This document shows, one piece after another, positions 45,252 to 53,069 of a stretch of DNA of 64,000 nt (positions are counted from its first letter, which is position 1; the number at the start of each line of letters is the position of its first letter). This DNA comes from Thalassospira tepidiphila MCCC 1A03514. GTDB lineage: Bacteria; Pseudomonadota; Alphaproteobacteria; Rhodospirillales; Thalassospiraceae. The stretch spans positions 62,001 to 126,000 of the forward strand of contig NZ_JPVZ01000004.1 in NCBI RefSeq assembly GCF_001662875.1, given 5' to 3'. The notes below the pieces were generated by a model. That model had not been told where the DNA came from. It saw only the letters and a program-made list of their open reading frames with translations, and searched no databases. Made by a program: the position numbers and the translations under genes.

Positions 45252-46795
45252 GCTGCACCTTCCTGTACTGAACCAAGCATCGCCTGGTAAATATCGTCTT
45301 CACTTGCGGATGCCCCATTGAGGTCTGAGACGACCTCGCCGGCATTCATCACAAGTATGCGGTCACAGTTTTGAAGAAGTTCAGGCAAATCGTCGCTGAC
45401 GATGATCAGCCCCATACCGTCTTCAGCCATTTTCTGAATTGTCTGATAGATCGCGTCCTTTGACCCGACATCGACACCAACAGTTGGACCATGCAGCACG
45501 AGAATTTCCGGATTGATGCTTAACCAGCGACCAATCAGAACGCGTTGCTGGTTCCCACCCGAAAGCGATGAAACCGGCAATTCGATATCTGCGGTGTTCA
45601 GACGCATGTCGGCCGAAATTTCGCGGGCAATTTCCTTACCCTTCTTCATGTCGAGAATGCCCATGAACCCCGCAAGTTTACGCAGGATCAGAGCCACTTC
45701 GTTCTGATAGATAGATTTGCTTAAAAACAGCCCTTCGGACAGACGATCTTCCGGGACATAGGCAATGCCGGCATCAATTGAATCCGATGCTGTTGCAATG
45801 CGGATGTTCTTGTCATTGATGGAGATCGTGCCACTTGCCGCAGGCCGGATACCGGCTATTGCCAAAGCAAGTTCATTTCGCCCGGAATCCGACAGCCCGG
45901 TAATGCCAAGTACCTCGCCTTTGCGAAGATCAAATCCGACATCGTTGAAACGGCCCGGCATGCTGAAGTTCGAAAGCGACATCAGCGTATCTTCCGAAGG
46001 GCTACCTTCGCGGTATCGCTTTTCGCTGATTTGACGACCTGTCATCAGTTCGGCCAAATCGGCCCTGCTATAACTTTCAATCGGTCCTTGTGCCACGCAT
46101 TGCCCGTCACGAAATACGATCGCATGCCCGCCAATACGATAGCATTCTTCGAGTTTGTGGGTGACAAACAGCACCGCGACATTTTGCGACCGCAGACGTG
46201 AGACCACATCAATAAGGTTTTCCACCTCGCGACGGGTCAGCGACGTCGTCGGTTCATCCATGATGACAAGGCGTGCTTCACAGGCAATCGCACGGGCAAT
46301 TGCCACAAGCTGACGTGTTGCCAAAGGCAGTTCCGAGACAATCGTCGACATCAGTTCGGGTGTTACGTCCAGGCCCACTTGCGACAGGGCTTTGGTCGCC
46401 GTTTTCTGCATCCGCGCCCGGTCAATACGGCGCAGAAGCCTGCCGTGGCCTTCGACCAGTTGCTCCCCAAGGGCAACATTTTCCATTACGCTCAGATTGG
46501 GGATCAAAGACAGGTCCTGATAGACGGTCTCAATCCCGAAATCGAGAGATTGAATGGGGGTAAGTTCGTTAAACACCTCGCCATCAAGAACAATCTGGCC
46601 TTCGCTGGGCGGATGCGCCCCGGCCATGATCTTGATCACGGTGCTTTTACCACAACCGTTTTCGCCCAGCAGGTGGTATACCTCCCCGGCTTCAAGTGAC
46701 AGGTCAACACCGCGCAGGGCATGGACACCGCCAAAACGTTTGTGAATGTTTCTTAGTTCAAGAAAACAGCGATTTTTCTGCGTGTTTTGCGTCAC
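45248..46795 (-). CDS. Sugar ABC transporter ATP-binding protein, RbsA/XylG type
   Basis: Tandem ATPase, 515 residues. Domain 1 has Walker A GENGCGKST near residue 40 and Walker B LVIMDEPTTSLT; its signature reads SELPLATRQLVAIARAI. Domain 2 has a degenerate Walker A (GLSDSGRNEL) with an intact signature LSGGNQQRVLIGRWL, the usual RbsA asymmetry. Length is standard (about 500). It energises import with the permeases at 44187 and 47965 and the binding protein at 46895. Confidence 0.92.
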   Translation of the reverse strand: MTQNTQKNRCFLELRNIHKRFGGVHALRGVDLSLEAGEVYHLLGENGCGKSTVIKIMAGAHPPSEGQIVLDGEVFNELTPIQSLDFGIETVYQDLSLIPNLSVMENVALGEQLVEGHGRLLRRIDRARMQKTATKALSQVGLDVTPELMSTIVSELPLATRQLVAIARAIACEARLVIMDEPTTSLTRREVENLIDVVSRLRSQNVAVLFVTHKLEECYRIGGHAIVFRDGQCVAQGPIESYSRADLAELMTGRQISEKRYREGSPSEDTLMSLSNFSMPGRFNDVGFDLRKGEVLGITGLSDSGRNELALAIAGIRPAASGTISINDKNIRIATASDSIDAGIAYVPEDRLSEGLFLSKSIYQNEVALILRKLAGFMGILDMKKGKEIAREISADMRLNTADIELPVSSLSGGNQQRVLIGRWLSINPEILVLHGPTVGVDVGSKDAIYQTIQKMAEDGMGLIIVSDDLPELLQNCDRILVMNAGEVVSDLNGASASEDDIYQAMLGSVQEGAA

Positions 46796-46894
46796 CAGTC
46801 AGACCCTTTCCTGCTGACATGTCCCGGCCTTTGACGAGGCCGGGCGGCCCGAAACATGCCAAGACACATTCCGGGCTGCCTCAACCGGGTTCGC

Positions 46895-47905
46895 TTAGAA
46901 AAGGTAATCTTTGTAGGTTTCCTTATCGACAAGGACCATGCCATTGCCAACAATCAGAAGACCTTTGCCTGCGCCTGGTGTGACGGTCACGCTTTCGTAG
47001 CCTTCAACACCAAGGTCCATGCCATCGGTAACTTCTTTGCCTTCAAGCATCAGCTTGGCAACGGCATTCATTGCCATGCCAGCTTTCTGCGGATCCCAGA
47101 AACCAATTGCGGTGATCGCACCAGATTCCAGATAGGCCGTTGACGGGTTCGGAAGACCGGTACCAACCAGGCAGACCTTGCCGGCAAGACCAGCTTCTTC
47201 GATCGCACGTCCGACACCAAGAACATCGTTGCCAGCCGAAGTCTGGAAGCCCTTGATGTCAGGATGTTTGCGGAGGATTTCCTTGGCTTTTTCATAGGTA
47301 CCATTGGCATCATCGAACGATTCATTGTTCGGGTCGACCAATTCCATACCCGGATATTTTTTGGCATTTTCTTCGCCGGCACCAACCCACTGCATGTGCG
47401 TACGGCTTCCCAGCGATCCAACAAACGTTGTCCACTTGCCTTTTTCGCCCATGCACTGCGCCAAACGTTCGTTCAGGGCCGCACCATAATCGCTGTTATC
47501 GAATGCTTCGATATCGGCATGGGTGTTGGTCTGGTTATCGGCTTCGTGCGTCACAACGATTGTGCCGCGATCCATCGCGCGGCCAAGGATACCTTCGAGA
47601 ATATCTGGATCCATCGGCACAACAGCCAGTGCGTCTACGCCAGTTGCCACAAGATCATTGACGATCTGAAGCTGCTGGGCGGAATCCGCCGTTGCCGGAC
47701 CGACCTGACGAATATCCATTTCGGGGTTTTGTTCGGCAAACTTGGTAACACCGGTTTCCATACGATCAAACCATGGAATACCGCTAATTTTAACGACAGT
47801 CGTAATGGATTTTGTGTCCTGCGCCGAGGACGGAGCAGCAAAACCAAGAACAGACATCGCAGCCAGTGCGAAAGCTGTGGTTTTCATAAGGTTGGCAATT
47901 TTCAT
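46895..47905 (-). CDS. Sugar ABC transporter substrate-binding protein
   Basis: Periplasmic sugar-binding protein of the RbsB/peripla_BP_4 type, 336 residues, signal peptide ending near SSA-QD at 29. Mature N-terminus TTVVKISGIPWFDRMETGV, then VDALAVVPMDPDIL and HEADNQTNTHADIEAFDN, matching autoinducer-2/rhamnose/erythritol-type receptors. ATG at 47905 is supported by GGGAGGAAACATT; an upstream in-frame ATG has no ribosome site. It sits between the first permease and the ATPase genes. The ligand is not defined by sequence; a polyol or four- to six-carbon sugar is likely. Confidence 0.88.
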   Translation of the reverse strand: MKIANLMKTTAFALAAMSVLGFAAPSSAQDTKSITTVVKISGIPWFDRMETGVTKFAEQNPEMDIRQVGPATADSAQQLQIVNDLVATGVDALAVVPMDPDILEGILGRAMDRGTIVVTHEADNQTNTHADIEAFDNSDYGAALNERLAQCMGEKGKWTTFVGSLGSRTHMQWVGAGEENAKKYPGMELVDPNNESFDDANGTYEKAKEILRKHPDIKGFQTSAGNDVLGVGRAIEEAGLAGKVCLVGTGLPNPSTAYLESGAITAIGFWDPQKAGMAMNAVAKLMLEGKEVTDGMDLGVEGYESVTVTPGAGKGLLIVGNGMVLVDKETYKDYLF

Positions 47906-47964
47906 AATGTTTCCTCCCAATTGGAAATATTCTGTTTGGCCAGATGTTTCCCTCTGATTTTTGA

Positions 47965-48987
47965 TTACTTCTGTGCGTGAGGGCTGCGCACAGAGGCAGA
48001 GATCGCATGTTTTTGCAGGTTAATCAGATCAAGCAATCTGAACCGCCCGATCCCAAGGAATCCAAGCAACAGGGCCCCCCAAGCGAAATCACGAATAAAG
48101 TTTGAAAGGCCCATGAAGTTGAGCATGCTCGACATCATCTGCAGCGTGATTGCCGACAGAACAACACAGATCACCCGCCCATAACCGCCTTCGGGTTTAA
48201 CACCGGCCATCACCGCAATCAGGATTGCCACCAGAAGGTAGGATGTGCCGTAATCCCACTTCACGTTGATGGTCCGCGCGGCAATTATGATCCCGGCAAG
48301 CGACGACAGGATGCCGCTTACGGTATAGGTCGAAATAATCACTTTGTTTTTTGGAAACCCGGCATACTCAGCGGCCTTGGGGTTTGACCCATTGAGCATC
48401 AGCCACATGCCAAACGGCGTATAGCGCAGAACAAAACCGATGATGCAGGCAACCCCGATGAACAAAAGGAAACTGATCGGGATTTCAAACAACAATCCGT
48501 TGCCGATTTCATAAAGCGGGCCCGGTGCACCAACCCTTACCGAACGACCATCGGAAATCGCAACGGCAAGCCCGATAAACAGCATTTGCGTGCCCAGCGT
48601 GCAAAGGATCGCCGTGATTTTAAGATAGGCAATCAACAGGCCGTTCAGCAAACCGCCAAGAAACCCGGTTGCCAATGCCACCACGATAAAGATGAGCGAG
48701 AAAATCTCCGGGTCCTGAGAGGCAGAGAAAAAACTTACAGCAATGGTCGCAGCGACGACGCCCGAAAGATTGGCCAACGCGATCCCCGACAATTCGATGC
48801 CGCCATTCCCGACACACATCGCCAGCAAAACACCGATCGCCAACAACCCGATTTCAGGCACTTGGCCCGCCATCGACTGAAGATTAAACAGCGAAAGATA
48901 GTTTCCATCAGAAACAATCGCGCCCGCCGTCATCAACGTGATGATCAGCCCGATTAGAACGGTCAGGTGCCCGTCAAAAAAGCGCAT
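47965..48987 (-). CDS. Sugar ABC transporter permease (RbsC family) 2
   Basis: Second ribose-type permease, 340 residues, nine to ten hydrophobic helices. RbsC-like segments: LLAIGVLLAMCVGNGGIELSG-like start near residue 48, NGLLIAYLKITAILCTLGTQ and VAILIAVMAGVKPEGGYG. It is the first gene of the leftward operon, facing the lacI-type gene across a 184-bp AT-rich promoter region. The low similarity to the permease at 44187 suggests old divergence rather than a tandem copy. Confidence 0.9.
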   Translation of the reverse strand: MRFFDGHLTVLIGLIITLMTAGAIVSDGNYLSLFNLQSMAGQVPEIGLLAIGVLLAMCVGNGGIELSGIALANLSGVVAATIAVSFFSASQDPEIFSLIFIVVALATGFLGGLLNGLLIAYLKITAILCTLGTQMLFIGLAVAISDGRSVRVGAPGPLYEIGNGLLFEIPISFLLFIGVACIIGFVLRYTPFGMWLMLNGSNPKAAEYAGFPKNKVIISTYTVSGILSSLAGIIIAARTINVKWDYGTSYLLVAILIAVMAGVKPEGGYGRVICVVLSAITLQMMSSMLNFMGLSNFIRDFAWGALLLGFLGIGRFRLLDLINLQKHAISASVRSPHAQK

Positions 48988-49002
48988 GGATCCTCCCCAT
49001 AC

Positions 49003-49136
49003 TTTTAGTAAATTTTTATGTTTATTGACTAAAAACTATCAATTCATTTTTATGTTGGCAAGCATCTGTTTGACACAAACTGTTACATCACAGTTGCATT
49101 GATATCCGGCAGGATGTTTACTAAAAAACATAAACA
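49003..49136. promoter_or_regulatory. Divergent island promoter with candidate LacI operators
   Basis: Two inverted repeats lie in the gap between the permease gene and the lacI-type gene. One is TTTTAGT (49003-49009) with ACTAAAA (49028-49034). The other is TGTTTA-N10-TAAACA (49115-49136). Both contain AGTAAA/ATGTTT words in AT-rich DNA. They are placed to control both directions, but LacI-family sites are usually tighter palindromes with a central CG, so binding is uncertain. Confidence 0.5.
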
Positions 49137-49171
49137 ATGAAGAATCAGGGAAGAGCACCAAGGTTAAGTAC

Positions 49172-50212
49172 ATGAAAAAAAATAATAAACCGACGATCAA
49201 ACAGATTGCCGAACAGGCGGGCGTCTCCCCTTCGACGGTGTCGCTTGTTCTGAATGGCAAGGGTGAAATTTCCGGCGTTACCCGTTCACGGGTCCTTGAA
49301 GTTGTTTCTTCGTTGAACTACCTGCCGCGCGCTCCCAAAAATCGCGAAAAAACGGCGAAAACCATCAAGTTTCTCAAGATCGCTAAACACGGTCATACTG
49401 TGAACCGTGACCATAGCCATTTCATTTCTGATTACATTGACGGCATGTCATCAGAGGCAACCAGTCGTGGTTATAAGCTGCAGGTTTTAAGCTATGAAAA
49501 TGTCACAGCAAGTGACATCACAGACATCCTGGCAAATTCGGATGCAACGGCCGCCATCATACTTGGCACCGAGCTAACGCGTGAAGATATTCAGAAAATC
49601 CAGGACTTCAGATTACCAACTGTTTTTATTGATTCTTTTTATGATCTCATTGATGCAAACTTCGTCGACATGAACAATGGCGATGCGGTTTACACCGTGC
49701 TTTCGCACTTAAAAGATCTTGGTTTTAGTAAAATTGGCTTTGTCGGCAGTGAAACGCAGACCCGAAACTTTGCTCTGCGCAAGAAAGCCTTCATGAAAAA
49801 CATGCACCATCTCGGACTGACAGTGAACAGCAGTCACATCCTGTCAATCGGATCCACCATCGCCTCGGCATATGAAGATAGCTTGGAGGCGCTTTCCAAT
49901 CACGACAGCGTTGCCGAAGCTTATTTTTGCGCGAACGACATCATGGCATATGGCTTTACCAAAGCCCTGAAAGAAAAAGGATATAAGATTCCACAGGACA
50001 TCTCGATCGTCGGGTTTGATAACCTTCCAATGAGCGCCACTCTTGACCCGTCCTTAACGACGATAGATGTTTCGAAACGCAAAATCGGAAGCATGGCTGT
50101 TACGGTACTTGATGAACTCTTAAATGCAGAGGGCTCCCTGCCTGCGGTCAAGGTTCAGGTCGGCGCAGAGCTTGTTGTCCGCGCAAGTACAACCCCGAAG
50201 AAAACCGGCTGA
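49172..50212 (+). CDS. LacI-family transcriptional regulator
   Basis: LacI/GalR regulator, 346 residues. The N-terminal helix-turn-helix TIKQIAEQAGVSPSTVSLVL (about 9-28) and hinge region are followed by a periplasmic-binding-protein-like effector domain (VFIDSFYDLIDANFVDMNN, YFCANDIMAYGFTKAL, ISIVGFDNLPMSATLDPSLT). The gene is divergent from the sugar transporter operon and is its probable regulator. Codon use is noticeably AT-richer than outside the island. The effector is probably the imported sugar or its phosphate. Confidence 0.92.
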   Translation: MKKNNKPTIKQIAEQAGVSPSTVSLVLNGKGEISGVTRSRVLEVVSSLNYLPRAPKNREKTAKTIKFLKIAKHGHTVNRDHSHFISDYIDGMSSEATSRGYKLQVLSYENVTASDITDILANSDATAAIILGTELTREDIQKIQDFRLPTVFIDSFYDLIDANFVDMNNGDAVYTVLSHLKDLGFSKIGFVGSETQTRNFALRKKAFMKNMHHLGLTVNSSHILSIGSTIASAYEDSLEALSNHDSVAEAYFCANDIMAYGFTKALKEKGYKIPQDISIVGFDNLPMSATLDPSLTTIDVSKRKIGSMAVTVLDELLNAEGSLPAVKVQVGAELVVRASTTPKKTG

Positions 50213-50321
50213 TAACGCAATGTTCCATCACCATTGCCAACACTGCCTTTAAGCACCCCGTATCTCAACGTGGCACATATCGATTAATTCGCAGCGTCTG
50301 GAAAAGATGTGGAAAGCTAAA

Positions 50322-50353
50322 AGAACAAAACCCAACCGATTACGGCCGGGTTT
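50322..50353 (-). terminator. Terminator of the tRNA-Leu transcript
   Basis: On the - strand an 11-bp stem (AAACCCGGCCG with CGGTTGGGTTT, two G-U pairs) and a 4-nt loop are followed by TGTTCTTTT. It lies 9 bp beyond the tRNA 3' end, inside the island. Confidence 0.7.
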
Positions 50354-50360
50354 GAAAAGC

Positions 50361-50416
50361 GATGGTGCCCCCGGGGAGAATCGAACTCCCACTCACTAAG
50401 TGAAACAGATTTTGAG
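50361..50416 (-). repeat. Right attachment repeat inside the intact tRNA-Leu
   Basis: The 56-bp match to 40900-40955 covers tRNA nucleotides 33-86 plus two flanking bases. The identity begins at the first nucleotide of the anticodon loop. This end keeps the functional tRNA. Confidence 0.92.
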
Positions 50417-50448
50417 TCTGCCGCGTCTACCAATTCCGCCACAGGGGC
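50363..50448 (-). tRNA. tRNA-Leu (anticodon CAA)
   Basis: An 86-nt class II tRNA with encoded CCA. Acceptor stem GCCCCTG pairs with CGGGGGC minus the wobble end. The anticodon stem CAGA/TCTG holds a loop with anticodon CAA (50412-50414), reading UUG codons. A long variable arm (TCAC-TTA-GTGA) and the T-loop TTCGATT are clear. It is the insertion site of the island. Confidence 0.96.
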
Positions 50449-50644
50449 AGGCAATTCGGGTGCGTGTGCGCACCCTCCATCAACGGGCCGGATAATAGCC
50501 GTAAATTTCGCCGGGTCAATGGGGCTTTGTGCAAAAATACGTCTGCGTAGATACGGATAAACTGCGCCATTGCGATTGCTGGCAAAATGCGGTTTGATCT
50601 GGCCTGTTTTCAAGGCCAAGCGCCGCTCCCAATTCGCAGACAAC

Positions 50645-51250
50645 ATGACAAGGCGCTATGCCGTGATCCGCAGCCTCTATGACTGGACCATGAACCTTGC
50701 CGGCCACCGCCATGCCGGCTGGGCCCTGTTTTTCATTGCAGCAATTGAAAGCTCTGTCTTTCCGATCCCGCCTGACATTTTACTGATCCCGATGATCATT
50801 GCCGCCCCGACGCGCGCCTGGCGTTATGCGCTGATTTGCCTCGTCGGGTCGGTGCTTGGCGGACTTGTCGGATACGGTATCGGATTCTTCCTGTTTGAAA
50901 CGGTCGGACAGCCTGTGTTGGAGCTTTATGGCTATGCCGACAAGTTTGATCAGTTCCGCGACTATTATAATGATTGGGGTGCCTGGGCGGTGTTCATTGC
51001 CGGTGTAACGCCATTCCCCTACAAGGTGATCACCATCCTGTCGGGTGTGACCGCACTTGACCCGGTTGTCTTTACGCTGGCATCGGTTCTGGCGCGTGGA
51101 TTGCGGTTCTTTGTCATTGCCGCCCTGATCTGGAAATTCGGCCCTGTCATCCGTGACTTCATCGAACGTCGACTGGGCCTCGTTTTCACCATATTTATCG
51201 TGGTTCTTGTCGGCGGGTTTGCCGCAATCAAACTGATCCCGCATGGTTGA
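50645..51250 (+). CDS. DedA-family (YqaA-like) membrane protein
   Basis: Inner-membrane protein of the SNARE-associated/DedA superfamily, YqaA branch, 201 residues, four to five hydrophobic segments. Typical elements: AAIESSVFPIPPDILLIPM near residue 35, a glycine-rich GSVLGGLVGYGIGFF and the F/YK motif VTPFPYKVITILSGV. DedA proteins are thought to act in lipid-carrier or proton-dependent transport. ATG at 50645 (MTRRYAVIRS) is chosen because the upstream part of the open frame shows no membrane-protein character. dsbB follows 43 bp later. Confidence 0.87.
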   Translation: MTRRYAVIRSLYDWTMNLAGHRHAGWALFFIAAIESSVFPIPPDILLIPMIIAAPTRAWRYALICLVGSVLGGLVGYGIGFFLFETVGQPVLELYGYADKFDQFRDYYNDWGAWAVFIAGVTPFPYKVITILSGVTALDPVVFTLASVLARGLRFFVIAALIWKFGPVIRDFIERRLGLVFTIFIVVLVGGFAAIKLIPHG

Positions 51251-51293
51251 CCCGACGCCAAATTCTTATGCACGCCAATAAACGGACCCACTG

Positions 51294-51800
51294 ATGTTCA
51301 ATTTGCTGCGCCCACGCTTCATCCCGGCCTTTCCGCCCCTTGCCCTGCTGCTGGTTTCAGCAGGCAGCATCGGCTTTGCGTTTTACGCGCAATATGTCCA
51401 GAAGTTGCTTCCCTGTGTGCTGTGTCTTTATCAGCGTGTGCCGTTTTATGTGGTTGCCGGTCTTTCGATCATCGCGCTGTTGCTGATCCGCTTTCCTGCC
51501 GCCGCACGGGCGGTGGTTTATCTGTGTGCTGCGACCTTTGCCGTCGGGACAGCAATCGCTTTTTACCACGTTGGTGTTCAGGAACTGTGGTGGGAAGGAC
51601 CCGCCATGTGTGGCGGCGTGCAAAGCGGTGCCGCATCGGTCGCGGACCTCAAGGCGCAGCTTATGGCGCAACCGATCATTCGCTGCGACAAGATCGACTG
51701 GACCCTGTTTGGCATCACCATGCCGACCATCAACGTGTTCTTTTCAGCAGCGCTCACTGTTTTCTGCCTGATTGCGCCGTCGCGTTGGATGAAGAAATAA
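51294..51800 (+). CDS. dsbB: Disulfide bond formation protein DsbB
   Basis: Inner-membrane quinone-dependent oxidase that reoxidises DsbA, 168 residues, four helices. The first periplasmic loop has the redox pair Cys41-Val-Leu-Cys44 (LLPCVLCLYQRVPFY). The second loop has Cys106 and Cys131 (AMCGG and IIRCDK). Arg48 of the quinone site is present in QRVPFY. Spacing suggests an operon with the DedA-type gene. A strong terminator follows. Confidence 0.94.
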   Translation: MFNLLRPRFIPAFPPLALLLVSAGSIGFAFYAQYVQKLLPCVLCLYQRVPFYVVAGLSIIALLLIRFPAAARAVVYLCAATFAVGTAIAFYHVGVQELWWEGPAMCGGVQSGAASVADLKAQLMAQPIIRCDKIDWTLFGITMPTINVFFSAALTVFCLIAPSRWMKK

Positions 51801-51836
51801 CCGCGAACACCTTCGAAGCTGCTGAAACCAAGCCTC

Positions 51837-51870
51837 ACAAAACCCGTCTGACACGTCAGGCGGGTTTTTG
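51837..51870 (+). terminator. Intrinsic terminator after dsbB
   Basis: A 12-bp stem (AAAACCCGTCTG at 51839-51850 with CAGGCGGGTTTT at 51857-51868, one G-T pair), a 6-nt loop and a T-run. Confidence 0.9.
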
Positions 51871-51930
51871 CATTTCTACGGTTCGCCTTTTGCGCGAACA
51901 ATTGCTCAGAAATCTGACAATTCTTCGCAT

Positions 51931-51949
51931 GATAATGAGAATTGTTATT
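51931..51949. promoter_or_regulatory. Fur box upstream of the AraC regulator gene
   Basis: The 19 bases match the Fur consensus (GATAATGATAATCATTATC) at 15 positions. The site lies about 75 bp before the AraC-type start, so this regulator gene is probably repressed by Fur in iron-rich conditions. Confidence 0.78.
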
Positions 51950-52024
51950 GTTTGCAGAAAATTCCCAGTTATATTGAGACCCATTCGCACCATAAGTTCC
52001 GACTGCATAAAGGACCCCATTGTC

Positions 52025-52921
52025 GTGAGCGCCATGGCATTCCATCCGCATATGACCAGCCACATCGAAGGGATTTCCCTTCTTGATGACCTGCGGTTCC
52101 GTCGCTGGAACACCGCCATTTCCGATTTATGGCATGTGGAATGTGAAGCAGAGGCCGGGGGAACCTACGTTTCGCAAGCCCCGCGTCTGGTAGCGATCCT
52201 TGATTGCGTGGGCGATGGGCGTATCAACGTCCGTTCCTCAGATGACGCGGCAGATCAGCAACGTCGCGGCAAAGGATGCCTGTCCTACATCCCGGCGGGG
52301 ATGGAGGTCTCATCCGAGATTTTTGGCGCGTGTCGTCTGCGTCATCTTGATATCCATCTTGATGTCGACGCACTTGAAAACAGCATGGGCGTGCCACTTG
52401 ACCGCGCGACCCTGGAAACACCGCGCATCGGTTTTTGCGATCCGCGCATCAATACGTTGGTCCGGTTGCTGGCCGACGACCTGCAAAGCGAACACCAAAG
52501 CCCGCAGATCTATGGCGAAGGTTTGATCAGCGCACTGACCGCAGCCCTGCTGCAGCCCGGTCAAGCCAATGAACCGCAGCGCAAACGGGGCAAACTGGCA
52601 CCCTACCATTTGCGCAAGTCTGTCGATTATATCGAACAGAATTGCGGACGCACCATCCGCCTTGATGAACTGGCACAGTTGACTGGGCTCTCACAATCCT
52701 ATTTCTGTTCGGCCTTTCGCGAAAGTACCGGCATGCCGCCGCAACAGTGGCAGATGAAAGCCCGGGTGGAGCGGGCCAAGAACTTGCTTAAAGATGCCGA
52801 GACGCCGCTTGCCTCGGTCGCCCTTCGGGTCGGCTTTGCCGATCAGGCGCATTTGACCCGCGTGTTCCGCAAAATCGTTGGCACCACGCCGGGTGCCTGG
52901 CGCAAGGAACAGATCGCGTAA
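52025..52921 (+). CDS. AraC-family regulator of siderophore uptake
   Basis: AraC/XylS-type activator, 298 residues. The C-terminal two-helix-turn-helix domain runs from about 195 (KSVDYIEQNCGRTIRLDELAQ to the end) and includes GLSQSYFCSAFRESTGMPPQQW and the second motif ASVALRVGFADQAHLTRVFR. The N-terminal half is a ligand-sensing cupin-like region. The start is uncertain: GTG at 52025 has AGGA 10 nt upstream, and ATG at 52034 is the alternative. The open frame upstream overlaps dsbB and is not used. A Fur box precedes it, and the TonB siderophore receptor gene follows with a direct-repeat site between, the PchR/YbtA arrangement. Confidence 0.85.
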   Translation: MSAMAFHPHMTSHIEGISLLDDLRFRRWNTAISDLWHVECEAEAGGTYVSQAPRLVAILDCVGDGRINVRSSDDAADQQRRGKGCLSYIPAGMEVSSEIFGACRLRHLDIHLDVDALENSMGVPLDRATLETPRIGFCDPRINTLVRLLADDLQSEHQSPQIYGEGLISALTAALLQPGQANEPQRKRGKLAPYHLRKSVDYIEQNCGRTIRLDELAQLTGLSQSYFCSAFRESTGMPPQQWQMKARVERAKNLLKDAETPLASVALRVGFADQAHLTRVFRKIVGTTPGAWRKEQIA

Positions 52922-52929
52922 CTTAAGCC

Positions 52930-52964
52930 AAATCCCGTTCAATACGCCGAAATCCGGTTCAATA
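52930..52964. promoter_or_regulatory. Direct repeat between araC-type gene and receptor gene
   Basis: AAATCCCGTTCAATA (52930-52944) and AAATCCGGTTCAATA (52950-52964) differ at one base and are exactly 20 bp apart. AraC-type activators bind tandem direct half-sites at about this spacing. It lies about 105 bp upstream of the receptor start. Confidence 0.8.
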
Positions 52965-53069
52965 TTCCATCCCCCACCGCGTGATATCGGAAAGGCCATC
53001 ATCATAGATGGCCCGCCGGTTCCCGCCCGACAGGTCGTCGTCAAAGACAACCGATACAGGGAATCCCAA

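Larger units (their letters stand above)
40893..50416. mobile_element. Genomic island inserted at tRNA-Leu(CAA)
   Basis: The 9.5-kb segment is bounded by a direct repeat of the 3' part of tRNA-Leu: 56 bp identical (40900-40955 and 50361-50416), extending to 63 bp with one mismatch. The intact tRNA is at the right end and points leftward into the segment, as expected after site-specific insertion at a tRNA 3' end. The repeat begins at the first base of the anticodon loop, a common crossover position for tyrosine recombinases. Cargo: aldo/keto reductase, dhaL, dhaK, a complete ribose-type ABC transporter and a LacI regulator. The DNA is visibly AT-richer than the flanks, especially around the lacI-type gene. 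No integrase, relaxase or phage gene is seen. Confidence 0.82.

Noticed and set aside
51422..52024. N-terminal 200-codon extension of the AraC-type protein
   Set aside because: The extension overlaps dsbB, its terminator and the Fur box, and has no domain. The real start is at or near 52025.
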